Made by a program: the position numbers and the translations under genes | Shown: in pieces, positions 6,527-12,119 of the stretch | Layout: every line of letters begins with the position of its first letter | How positions within the stretch are numbered: the first letter of the stretch is position 1 | Source: Oscillospiraceae bacterium | Lineage (GTDB): Bacteria; Bacillota; Clostridia; Oscillospirales; UBA929 | DNA length: 12,119 bases | Direction of reading: 5' to 3' | Assembly (NCBI GenBank): GCA_031271525.1 | Contig: JAISVO010000176.1 | Location: 1-12,119 of the forward strand | The notes under the pieces: generated by a model | What the model saw: only the letters and a program-made list of their open reading frames with translations | Database searches by the model: none | Told to the model about the DNA's origin: nothing

Positions 6527-8368
6527 TTAACCAAGCACCTTCGTCTCAATATCCTCTTCAAACTGGCGGGTATATAATTCATAATAGTGTCCCCGTGCCC
6601 GCAAAAGTTCCCGATGGGTCCCCCGCTCGATAATTTTTCCGTTCTGCACCACAAGGATAATATCGGCGGTGCGGATAGTGGAGAGGCGGTGGGCGATGAC
6701 GAAGCTGGTACGGCCCCGCAGCAGGTGGGCGGCCGCCTTCTGGATCAGCATCTCAGTCTCGGTGTCAATGCTGGAGGTCGCTTCATCCAGTACAAAAATA
6801 CGCGGGTCGGCCAGCACCGCCCGGGCAAAGGAGATGAGCTGTTTCTCGCCGGTTGAGAGGCGGTCTCCCCCCTCGCCGACATCCGAATCCATCCCCTTCT
6901 CCAGCTTCCCGATCACTTTATCCGCCGAAACCAGCTTCGCCGCCGCTTCGACCTCCTCGTCGGTCGCGTCCAAGCGCCCGTAACGGATGTTTTCACGCAC
7001 CGTGCCCGAAAAGAGGTGAGGGCTTTGCAGGACATAGCCGATCGAGCTGTGCAGCCAGAGTTGGCTGCGCTCCCGGCTGTCCCGCCCGTCGATGAGAACC
7101 GCGCCCTCGGTCGGTTCAAAGAACCGGCAAACAAGATTGACCAAGGTAGACTTCCCGGCCCCGGTCTCCCCCACGATGGCGACATAAGTTCCGGCGGGAA
7201 TCGTCAGCGAAAAGTGTTCGAGGACGTTTTCGGTGCCGTCCGGATAACGGAAGGTGACATCCCGAAACTCGATGTCGCCCGAGATCGGCTCCCAGTTCTC
7301 CCGCTTCGGCTCGAAGCTGTCGCCGTATTTCTCGATGACCTCCGGGGTATCCGTAATGTCTGGCTCGCGTTCCAAAAGTCCCGTCACCCGCTCGATGTTC
7401 ACCTGCGCCGCGATGAACTCGCTGACGGTGTGGGCGATTTGGGAAATCGGCTCAAAGATGCTGGTGGTATAGCTTAAAAATGCCGACAGGACGCCCACCG
7501 ATAACCCAAACGCGCTGAAGGACTCGTCCAGCAGCCAGTGCCCGCCCCGCGCCAGCACGACAGCCGCAGCGATCGACCCGATGAACATGATCAAAGGACC
7601 GAAGACGCCCCGCATCATCGCGATCCGGGTGGCGTTCCGTTTATAATCCCCCGTGATGGCGCGGAACTCGGCGTTGTTCTGCTCCTCAATCACCAGCGTT
7701 TTGGTGGTTCGGGCGCCCGTAATCCCCTCGTTCATCGCGCCGGTCATCTGGGAGTTGATCCTCCGTACCTTGCGGTTCAGCCGGAGGATACGGCTCTGGA
7801 AAAACCACGTCGCAACAATCAGCGGCGGGACGGTGCAGAGCACGATCAGCGCCAGCCGCCAGTTGAGGAGGAACATCGACACGAAGACGCCGACAGCGTA
7901 CAGCAGCGACCAGCTGGAGTCAACCAGACCCCAGACGACAATCTCGCCGATCCGCCCGGTGTCGCTCATCGCCCGCGCCATCATGTAGCCCACCGGGGTG
8001 ACGTTATAGTAGGAAAACGAAAGCTTTTGGAGGTGGTTGAAGACCGCGCTCCGAAGCGACTCGCTGATCCGCACCTCGATGACCGTCCCGGCCCGCACGA
8101 AGAGAAAGACGCCCAGCGCCTGCGCCATCGCCATCCCGCAGGACAAAGCGATAAAGGGCCACATCCCCTCGGTCGTTTGGGGGCGGACAAAGTTGTCGAT
8201 GATATAGGCCGACAGCAGCGGAATGAATACGTCGATCAGCGCGACGATCAGCATAAAGCCCGCTACCGACAGGATATGGTTCCGGTGGGGCTTCACGAAA
8301 CGCCCCATCTTGCTCCACATCTTGGGGGTAAACGGTTTGTTGTAATCGTAGTCTTCTTGATACGTCAT
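6527..8368 (-). CDS. ABC exporter half-transporter (MsbA/BmrA-like, multidrug or lipid type)
   Basis: The 613-residue protein fuses a six-helix exporter membrane domain to an ATPase. Helices lie roughly at 32-58, 69-91, 144-168, 170-190, 256-276 and 285-305. The ATPase has Walker A GETGAGKST (400-408), Q-loop Q448, signature LSTGEKQ (504-510), Walker B with D528 and catalytic E529, and H-loop H560, so it looks fully ATP-competent. The signature departs from LSGGQ. No partner half-transporter is adjacent, so it either forms a homodimer or pairs with a gene elsewhere. The substrate cannot be deduced; drugs, lipids or peptides are all possible for this family. ATG at 8368 has GGAGG (8386-8382) at a rather long 13-base spacing across an A-run. 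The stop is 2 bases before the acetyltransferase ATG, indicating tight co-translation. Confidence 0.94.
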   Translation of the reverse strand: MTYQEDYDYNKPFTPKMWSKMGRFVKPHRNHILSVAGFMLIVALIDVFIPLLSAYIIDNFVRPQTTEGMWPFIALSCGMAMAQALGVFLFVRAGTVIEVRISESLRSAVFNHLQKLSFSYYNVTPVGYMMARAMSDTGRIGEIVVWGLVDSSWSLLYAVGVFVSMFLLNWRLALIVLCTVPPLIVATWFFQSRILRLNRKVRRINSQMTGAMNEGITGARTTKTLVIEEQNNAEFRAITGDYKRNATRIAMMRGVFGPLIMFIGSIAAAVVLARGGHWLLDESFSAFGLSVGVLSAFLSYTTSIFEPISQIAHTVSEFIAAQVNIERVTGLLEREPDITDTPEVIEKYGDSFEPKRENWEPISGDIEFRDVTFRYPDGTENVLEHFSLTIPAGTYVAIVGETGAGKSTLVNLVCRFFEPTEGAVLIDGRDSRERSQLWLHSSIGYVLQSPHLFSGTVRENIRYGRLDATDEEVEAAAKLVSADKVIGKLEKGMDSDVGEGGDRLSTGEKQLISFARAVLADPRIFVLDEATSSIDTETEMLIQKAAAHLLRGRTSFVIAHRLSTIRTADIILVVQNGKIIERGTHRELLRARGHYYELYTRQFEEDIETKVLG

Positions 8369-8391
8369 TGTTCTTTTTTTGCCTCCGGCGG

Positions 8392-8422
8392 CTTAAGGAT
8401 TTTTTGTAATAACTTCCTTAAG
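8392..8422. repeat. Inverted repeat between comM and the ABC gene
   Basis: CTTAAGGA (8392-8399) and TCCTTAAG (8415-8422) are perfect 8-base complements around a 15-base AT-rich loop. There is no T-run after it in the direction of transcription, so it is not a convincing terminator. It could be an mRNA hairpin or a protein site upstream of the exporter ribosome binding site at 8382-8386. Confidence 0.4.
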
Positions 8423-8431
8423 GCTCTTCAA
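8403..8431 (-). promoter_or_regulatory. Weak candidate promoter before the ABC exporter gene
   Basis: On the minus strand TTGAAG (8431-8426), a 17-base spacer and TACAAA (8408-8403) match consensus at 4 of 6 bases in each box. The 81-base gap between comM and the exporter is the longest in the gene run, so an internal start is reasonable. Evidence is weak, and an inverted repeat overlaps it. Confidence 0.25.
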
Positions 8432-8449
8432 AAACTCATCGTAACGGTT

Positions 8450-9961
8450 TTACGCGTGGGTTTGGCGGTATTGCAGCGCTTCGGCGAGGTGGGCCGGGGC
8501 GATCTGTTCGGAACCGGCGAGATCCGCTACGGTGCGCGCGACCTTTAAGACGCGGGTGTAGGCGCGGGCAGTGAGGTTCAGCCTCTCGAAGGCGTTCCTC
8601 ATCAACCTGTCGCAGGTTTCGTCCAGCACGCACGCCTCGTGCATCTGCTCTTGGCTGAGGTGCGCCGACGGCGGCCCCTCCCCGTTGAATCTGTCTCGCT
8701 GGCGGTTCCTCGCGGCGCTGACGCGCGCCCGAATATCCGCGGAGGTCTCCGAGGCGTTCCGCCCCTTGCCGGAAAGCTCTTCATACGACACGGCGGGGAC
8801 CTCTATGACAATGTCCATCCGGTCGAGGACAGGCCCCGAGATCCGGCCGTAGTAGGCTTTGACCGATTCCTCGGTACAGCGGCACCGCCCGGAGGGGTGC
8901 CCGTACCAGCCGCACCGGCAGGGGTTCATCGCGCAGAGCAGCATGAACCGCGCGGGATAGGTGACGGTGCCGCCGACGCGGGAAATCGTAACCTGTCCGT
9001 CCTCCATCGGCTGGCGTAGGGATTCCAGCGCGTCCCGGTGAAATTCCGGCAGTTCGTCCAGAAAGAGCAGGCCGTTGTGCGACAGGCTCATCTCCCCCGG
9101 ACGGGGAATCCGCCCGCCGCCGACCAGCGCCGGGGCGGAAACGGTGTGATGGGGGGACCGGAAGGGCCGGGCGCGGAGCAACGGCTCCTCCCGGCTCGTC
9201 AACCCGGCGACCGAATGGATTCCGGTGCTCTCCAGCGCTTCCACGTTGGTCAGCTCGGGCAGGATGGCGGGTAAACGCCGGGCGAGCATCGACTTCCCCG
9301 CTCCGGGCGGCCCGATCATCAGGACATTGTGCGCCCCCGCCGCGGCGACCTCAAGGGCGCGCTTGACGTTATCCTGACCCCGCACGTCGGCGAAGTCAGG
9401 CAGTCCGTCCGCCGACAGGGCTTCGCTTTGATACGGCGGCGCTTTGGGGATTCGTTCGCCGCCCGAAAGGTGCTCCAGCAGCTCGCGCACATGCCGCACC
9501 GGATATATGTCCAAACCTGTCACGAGCGACGATTCCCGGGCGTTCGCTTCGGGGACGAAGAGCTTCCTAACCCCCGAGGCAAGGGCCGCCATCGCCATCG
9601 GGAGCATCCCGATCACCGGGCGGACCTGACCTTCGAGCGAAAGCTCGCCGATAAACGCGGCATCGGGCGGCAGGGTAAACTCCTCCACCGACGCCATGAT
9701 TCCGAGGAAAAGGGGAAGGTCGTAAACCGGGCCCTCCTTCCGGATATCCGCCGGGGCGAGGTTGACGACGATCCGGCGGACCGGGAACTCGTAGCCGCAG
9801 TTCTTCATTGCGGCGCGCACCCGCTCCCGGGACTCCTTGACGGCGGTGTCGGGCAGGCCGACCACCTCGAAGGCGGGCATCCCCTGCGACAAAAAACACT
9901 CCACCGAAACCTCAAACCCGTTCAGCCCAAGCAGACCCATCGAGCGTATCGCACTGACCAT
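8450..9961 (-). CDS. comM: ComM/YifB family Mg-chelatase-like AAA+ ATPase
   Basis: The 503-residue protein belongs to the ComM/YifB family. In naturally competent bacteria ComM is a hexameric helicase that promotes branch migration of incoming DNA; in many other bacteria the role is unproven. The N-terminal ChlI-like domain is recognisable (FEVVGLPDTAVKESRERV, residues 31-48; VNLAPADIRKEGP). The AAA+ core has Walker A GPPGAGKS (217-224), the RPFRSPHHT segment (265-273), Walker B LLFLDE (298-303) and the arginine-containing SGPVLDRMD (R381). A cysteine cluster NPCRCGWYGHPSGRCRC (C348, C350, C360, C362) is the family zinc-binding loop. The C-terminal Mg-chelatase domain ends with LTARAYTRVLKVARTVADL. 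ATG at 9961 follows AAGGGA; malQ stops 15 bases upstream. Nothing else in the window concerns competence. Confidence 0.95.
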   Translation of the reverse strand: MVSAIRSMGLLGLNGFEVSVECFLSQGMPAFEVVGLPDTAVKESRERVRAAMKNCGYEFPVRRIVVNLAPADIRKEGPVYDLPLFLGIMASVEEFTLPPDAAFIGELSLEGQVRPVIGMLPMAMAALASGVRKLFVPEANARESSLVTGLDIYPVRHVRELLEHLSGGERIPKAPPYQSEALSADGLPDFADVRGQDNVKRALEVAAAGAHNVLMIGPPGAGKSMLARRLPAILPELTNVEALESTGIHSVAGLTSREEPLLRARPFRSPHHTVSAPALVGGGRIPRPGEMSLSHNGLLFLDELPEFHRDALESLRQPMEDGQVTISRVGGTVTYPARFMLLCAMNPCRCGWYGHPSGRCRCTEESVKAYYGRISGPVLDRMDIVIEVPAVSYEELSGKGRNASETSADIRARVSAARNRQRDRFNGEGPPSAHLSQEQMHEACVLDETCDRLMRNAFERLNLTARAYTRVLKVARTVADLAGSEQIAPAHLAEALQYRQTHA

Positions 9962-9976
9962 ACAACACGTCCCTTC

Positions 9977-11578
9977 CTAGTCCCGGGAGGATGTATCCTT
10001 CGGCGTTTCCGTTTCCTTCGGTTCGGGCGGTTTTCCCTCCTTGGGGGATTTATCCGCTGAGACCGGAAGCTTTTCCTCCTTCGGAGGCTTTTTGAACCGC
10101 CGGTATGTCTTGGTTACCTCCAAAAGCCGGGATGACACGCTTTCGTTGAGCGCGTCTTCCCGCACCCGCCAGCGCCAGTTGTTTCCGCCCAAGGTGGACG
10201 GGACGTTGATCCGGGCGTCCTGACTCAAGCCCAAGATGTCTTGGAAAGGCGCCATCGCGAGCCGGGACGGGCTGTTCCAGACCGAGCAAACCGCGCCCCA
10301 ATGGATTCCCTCCTCCTCCCGGAGGCGTAAGTACCGCGCGGCGAACTCCCGCTCCCCCCCGCTCGCCTCGTTGCGGTACCAATCGGTGAAGGTGGAGGAG
10401 TCGTGGGTCGAGGTGTAGGAAACGCTGTTCCTCGGCGCGTTATGGGGGAGGAACTCCGAATCGGCTTCGGGATCGAAGGCGTAGACCAAAACCTTCATAC
10501 CGGGCAAGCCGGTCTGGCGGAAGAAAGCGCGTACGTTGCCGCCCAAGTCCCCCAGATCCTCGGCGACCAAGAAGCCATACGGCACCGACATTTTCAGTTT
10601 CTCCACCAGCGGCAGGCGAGGCCCGTTGACCCAGCGTCCGGTCAGGGCGGTCTCCGCGCCCGCCGGAACCGACCAGTAGTTGTAGAACGCCCGGAAGTGG
10701 TCAATCCGAAGAATGTCGTAGAAGAAGCGGGCCTGCTCCATACGGCTAAGCCACCATTTGTAGCCGGTCTTTTCATGGTAAGCCCAATCGTAGAGCGGAT
10801 TGCCCCAGAGCTGCCCCGTGGCGGAATAGAAATCGGGCGGAACCCCCGCGACCCGGGCCGGCTTCGCCGGTCCGGAAAGCTGGAACAGTTCCGGGTGCGC
10901 CCAGACCTCGGCGCTGTCCTCCGCGACATAGATCGGCATATCGCCCATTATCTTGACGCCCCGCTTGCGGGCATACGCCTTAAGGTCCCGCCACTGCTTA
11001 TAGAAGATGTACTGGATAAACGCATGGAAGCGGACCGCCTCGGCGTGGTCCTCCAGCGCTTTCCTGAGCGCCGTCTTGTCCCGGGCGATGACGTCCTTAT
11101 CCGGCCAGAGGGAGAACTGCACCATGCCGTAATGTTCTTTCAAGGCCATAAAGAGGGCATAATCGGGCAGCCAGCTCTCCTGACCCTTGACAAAGCTCAA
11201 AACCTCAGCGTTGTCCTTCCCCCGCAGGTACGCTTTCCGCAGAAGGGGAAGGCGGTTTTGGTAGATGAGCCCGTAGTCAACATAGTCGATGTCGCTCCCG
11301 AAGTCGCAGGCATCAATCTCCTCTTGCGTGAGCAGCCCCTCGGCCGCCAAGGTGTCTAAATCAATCAAGTAAGGGTTCCCCGCCATCGAGGAACAGGATT
11401 GGTAGGGCGAATCCCCATACCCCGTGGGAGAAAGCGGGAGGATCTGCCAGACCTGTTGACCACTCTCATGTAAAAAGTCAATCCATTTACGGGCGTGCGC
11501 CCCGAGCGTACCGATGCCATACGGTCCCGGCAGCGATGAAACGGGCAGGACAATGCCGGACATACGCGAACCTGTCAT
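9977..11578 (-). CDS. malQ: 4-alpha-glucanotransferase (amylomaltase, GH77) with extra C-terminal tail
   Basis: The 533-residue cytosolic enzyme transfers alpha-1,4-glucan segments between maltodextrins, in glycogen or starch breakdown. It is a GH77 barrel: N-terminal SGIVLPVSSLPGPYGIGTLG, ILPLSPTGYGDSPYQ (46-60), GDMPIYVAEDSAEVW (212-226), RIDHF with nucleophile D293, VAEDLG with acid/base E340, and THD with D393 as the third catalytic acid. These numbers nearly match Thermus amylomaltase (D293, E340, D395). Usual RIDHFRGF reads RIDHFRAF and usual THDNDT reads THDSST. The core ends near residue 494; residues 495-533 are a low-complexity tail rich in Lys, Pro and Glu, with PKEEK and PKEGK. 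ATG at 11578 is used because GGGAGG (11591-11586) lies 7 bases upstream; an ATG 16 codons earlier lies upstream of the predicted transcription start. It is the first gene of the minus-strand run. Confidence 0.95.
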   Translation of the reverse strand: MTGSRMSGIVLPVSSLPGPYGIGTLGAHARKWIDFLHESGQQVWQILPLSPTGYGDSPYQSCSSMAGNPYLIDLDTLAAEGLLTQEEIDACDFGSDIDYVDYGLIYQNRLPLLRKAYLRGKDNAEVLSFVKGQESWLPDYALFMALKEHYGMVQFSLWPDKDVIARDKTALRKALEDHAEAVRFHAFIQYIFYKQWRDLKAYARKRGVKIMGDMPIYVAEDSAEVWAHPELFQLSGPAKPARVAGVPPDFYSATGQLWGNPLYDWAYHEKTGYKWWLSRMEQARFFYDILRIDHFRAFYNYWSVPAGAETALTGRWVNGPRLPLVEKLKMSVPYGFLVAEDLGDLGGNVRAFFRQTGLPGMKVLVYAFDPEADSEFLPHNAPRNSVSYTSTHDSSTFTDWYRNEASGGEREFAARYLRLREEEGIHWGAVCSVWNSPSRLAMAPFQDILGLSQDARINVPSTLGGNNWRWRVREDALNESVSSRLLEVTKTYRRFKKPPKEEKLPVSADKSPKEGKPPEPKETETPKDTSSRD

Positions 11579-11607
11579 GTGAACGCCTCCCTTTCGTACC
11601 GCGAGAC

Positions 11608-11636
11608 AGTATATCATACTTTTCATCCGTTGAACA
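11608..11636 (-). promoter_or_regulatory. Extended -10 promoter of malQ
   Basis: On the minus strand TATG-A-TATACT (TATACT at 11613-11608, preceded by TG at 11616-11615) is an extended -10 element of the Gram-positive TRTGN type. The -35 region at a 17-base spacing is only TGTTCA (11636-11631), which suits an extended -10 promoter. Transcription would begin near 11601 and leave a short leader holding the malQ ribosome binding site. The surrounding AGTAT-ATC-ATACT is also a small inverted repeat. Confidence 0.55.
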
Positions 11637-11717
11637 GTATAAACACAAATTTATCCGGCGATAATAGCAAAAGAGCGATTTCACCGCCCGTGTACCTAAG
11701 TAAAGGAGGTGCCATCC

Positions 11718-11822
11718 GTGTCCAAAAAGAAAAAGAAACAACGCGGCGCCGTCAGCGCCGGCAACGGCGTCAGTAACAGCGTCAGCAGCTCGACGCCGAG
11801 GACACTCCCCACCGCGGAGTGA
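11718..11822 (+). CDS. Small lysine-rich protein, 34 residues, unknown function
   Basis: AAAGGAGGT (11702-11710) is a nearly full anti-Shine-Dalgarno complement and lies 7 bases before GTG at 11718. The 34-residue product starts MSKKKKKQRG, continues with Gly, Asn, Val and Ser (AVSAGNGVSNSVSSS) and ends with a Pro/Thr stretch and a final Glu. It has no hydrophobic segment, so it is probably soluble and able to bind nucleic acid or acidic surfaces. A strong terminator hairpin begins 13 bases after the stop, as expected for a one-gene unit. It is divergent from malQ; no convincing promoter is visible, although GATAAT (11660-11665) might act as a -10 box. I do not recognise a family. Support comes from the ribosome binding site plus terminator; a chance ORF or the leader of a small RNA remains possible. 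Confidence 0.55.
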   Translation: MSKKKKKQRGAVSAGNGVSNSVSSSTPRTLPTAE

Positions 11823-11835
11823 CAAACGCGCCCTT

Positions 11836-11878
11836 CCGCCCGAGACAGACGCTCCGTCCGTCTCGGGCGGTTGTTTGC
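11836..11878 (+). terminator. Intrinsic terminator after the small lysine-rich ORF
   Basis: CCGCCCGAGAC (11836-11846) and GTCTCGGGCGG (11860-11870) form a perfect 11-base GC-rich stem. It can extend by GAC/GTC beyond an A-C mismatch to a 5-base loop. TTGTTTG follows on the plus strand, while the minus-strand side has no T-run. It therefore terminates plus-strand transcription from the small ORF and might partly stop leftward transcription from the M24 peptidase gene. Confidence 0.78.
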
Positions 11879-11950
11879 CGCGAAAAGCGCCGCCGCAGGG
11901 TTTTTCGCCGGCCACAACCCCGCGATTAGCCGCGCCGATAATTTATATAA

Positions 11951-12119
11951 TTATAGAATCATCAGCTCTTTCGGGGCTTCCGTCAGGTTCACGCAGCCCG
12001 ATTCAGTCAGCGCCACAACATCCTCAATCCGTACGCCGAATTTACCCGGCAAGTAGATCCCCGGTTCCGCCGAAATCACGGCGCCGGCGGGCAACGCCCG
12101 TTCCTCGGAAGGGCTCGCG
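11951..12119 (-). CDS. M24B metallopeptidase, Xaa-Pro aminopeptidase type (C-terminal 55 residues only)
   Basis: Only the 3' end is in the window; the frame is open to the right edge and stops with TAA at 11953-11951. The segment AVISAEPGIYLPGKFGVRIE followed by DVVALTESGC is the typical C-terminal pita-bread end of PepP/PepQ-like peptidases, which remove an N-terminal residue before proline or split X-Pro dipeptides. The Glu of SAEPGIY and the Glu of RIED are the two C-terminal metal ligands of the family; the others lie outside the window. It ends with NLTEAPKELMIL, similar to common clostridial members. Aminopeptidase versus prolidase cannot be decided from this part. No clear terminator for its own direction is seen between its stop and 11870. 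Confidence 0.9.
   Translation of the reverse strand, partial: ASPSEERALPAGAVISAEPGIYLPGKFGVRIEDVVALTESGCVNLTEAPKELMIL

Noticed and set aside
8392..8422. Terminator between comM and the ABC gene
   Set aside because: The 8-base stem has a 15-base loop and no T-run after it on the minus strand; it is listed only as an inverted repeat.
10075..10097. Hairpin CCTCC-TTC-GGAGG followed by CTTTTT, resembling a plus-strand terminator
   Set aside because: It lies within the malQ coding sequence, no plus-strand gene lies upstream of it, and the stem of 5 bases is better explained by the repeated Pro-Lys-Glu codons of the tail.
11727..11790. Repeated CGTCAG units as a possible direct-repeat array or CRISPR remnant
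   Set aside because: Units are only 6 bases with irregular spacing and fit the Val-Ser codon pairs of the small ORF; there is no spacer-repeat architecture.
1..12119. Phage, transposon, toxin-antitoxin or defence island in the window
   Set aside because: Nearly all sequence is covered by housekeeping genes with continuous GC-rich composition; no integrase, transposase, terminal inverted repeats, target duplication or CRISPR repeats were seen.

Overview
The window is GC-rich (roughly 60% by eye) and densely coded, with strong AGGAGG-type ribosome binding sites. It carries the gene order pth followed by mfd, preceded by a GlmU-family acetyltransferase, which resembles the glmU-pth-mfd neighbourhood of Bacillota. 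The likeliest source is a GC-rich member of the Clostridia, possibly Oscillospirales-like. This is inference from gene order and start-site style; no rRNA or species marker is present.

Layout, left to right. Positions 1-1166 (minus strand) hold most of a membrane-anchored M28 zinc peptidase that runs off the left edge. It is divergent from a Cof-type HAD phosphatase (1264-2097, plus). The two genes share a 97-base gap with two interlocked sigma-A-type promoters and a small inverted repeat. The HAD gene ends inside the 3' end of mfd, which reads the other way.

From 11578 down to 2079 six genes run on the minus strand with very short gaps: malQ (4-alpha-glucanotransferase), comM/yifB (Mg-chelatase-like AAA+ ATPase), an ABC exporter half-transporter, a stand-alone GlmU-type acetyltransferase, pth (peptidyl-tRNA hydrolase) and mfd (transcription-repair coupling factor). 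Gaps are 15, 81, 2, -8 and 26 bases, so they are probably one long transcript starting at an extended -10 promoter upstream of malQ, possibly with an extra start before the ABC gene. The genes do not form a single pathway: they cover glycogen/maltodextrin metabolism, DNA uptake or processing, export, cell-wall precursor synthesis, tRNA recycling and DNA repair.

Right of malQ, a 34-codon plus-strand ORF for a lysine-rich peptide has an excellent Shine-Dalgarno site and is followed directly by an intrinsic terminator (11718-11878). The right edge holds the C-terminal end of an M24B (Xaa-Pro aminopeptidase-type) peptidase on the minus strand.

Most of the window is housekeeping. No CRISPR array, insertion sequence, tRNA, rRNA, phage or defence module is visible. 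The points that stand out are the GlmU acetyltransferase lacking its uridylyltransferase half and about two beta-helix coils, the tiny basic ORF with its own terminator, the interlocked divergent promoters, and a MalQ with a K/P/E-rich tail and an altered THDN motif.
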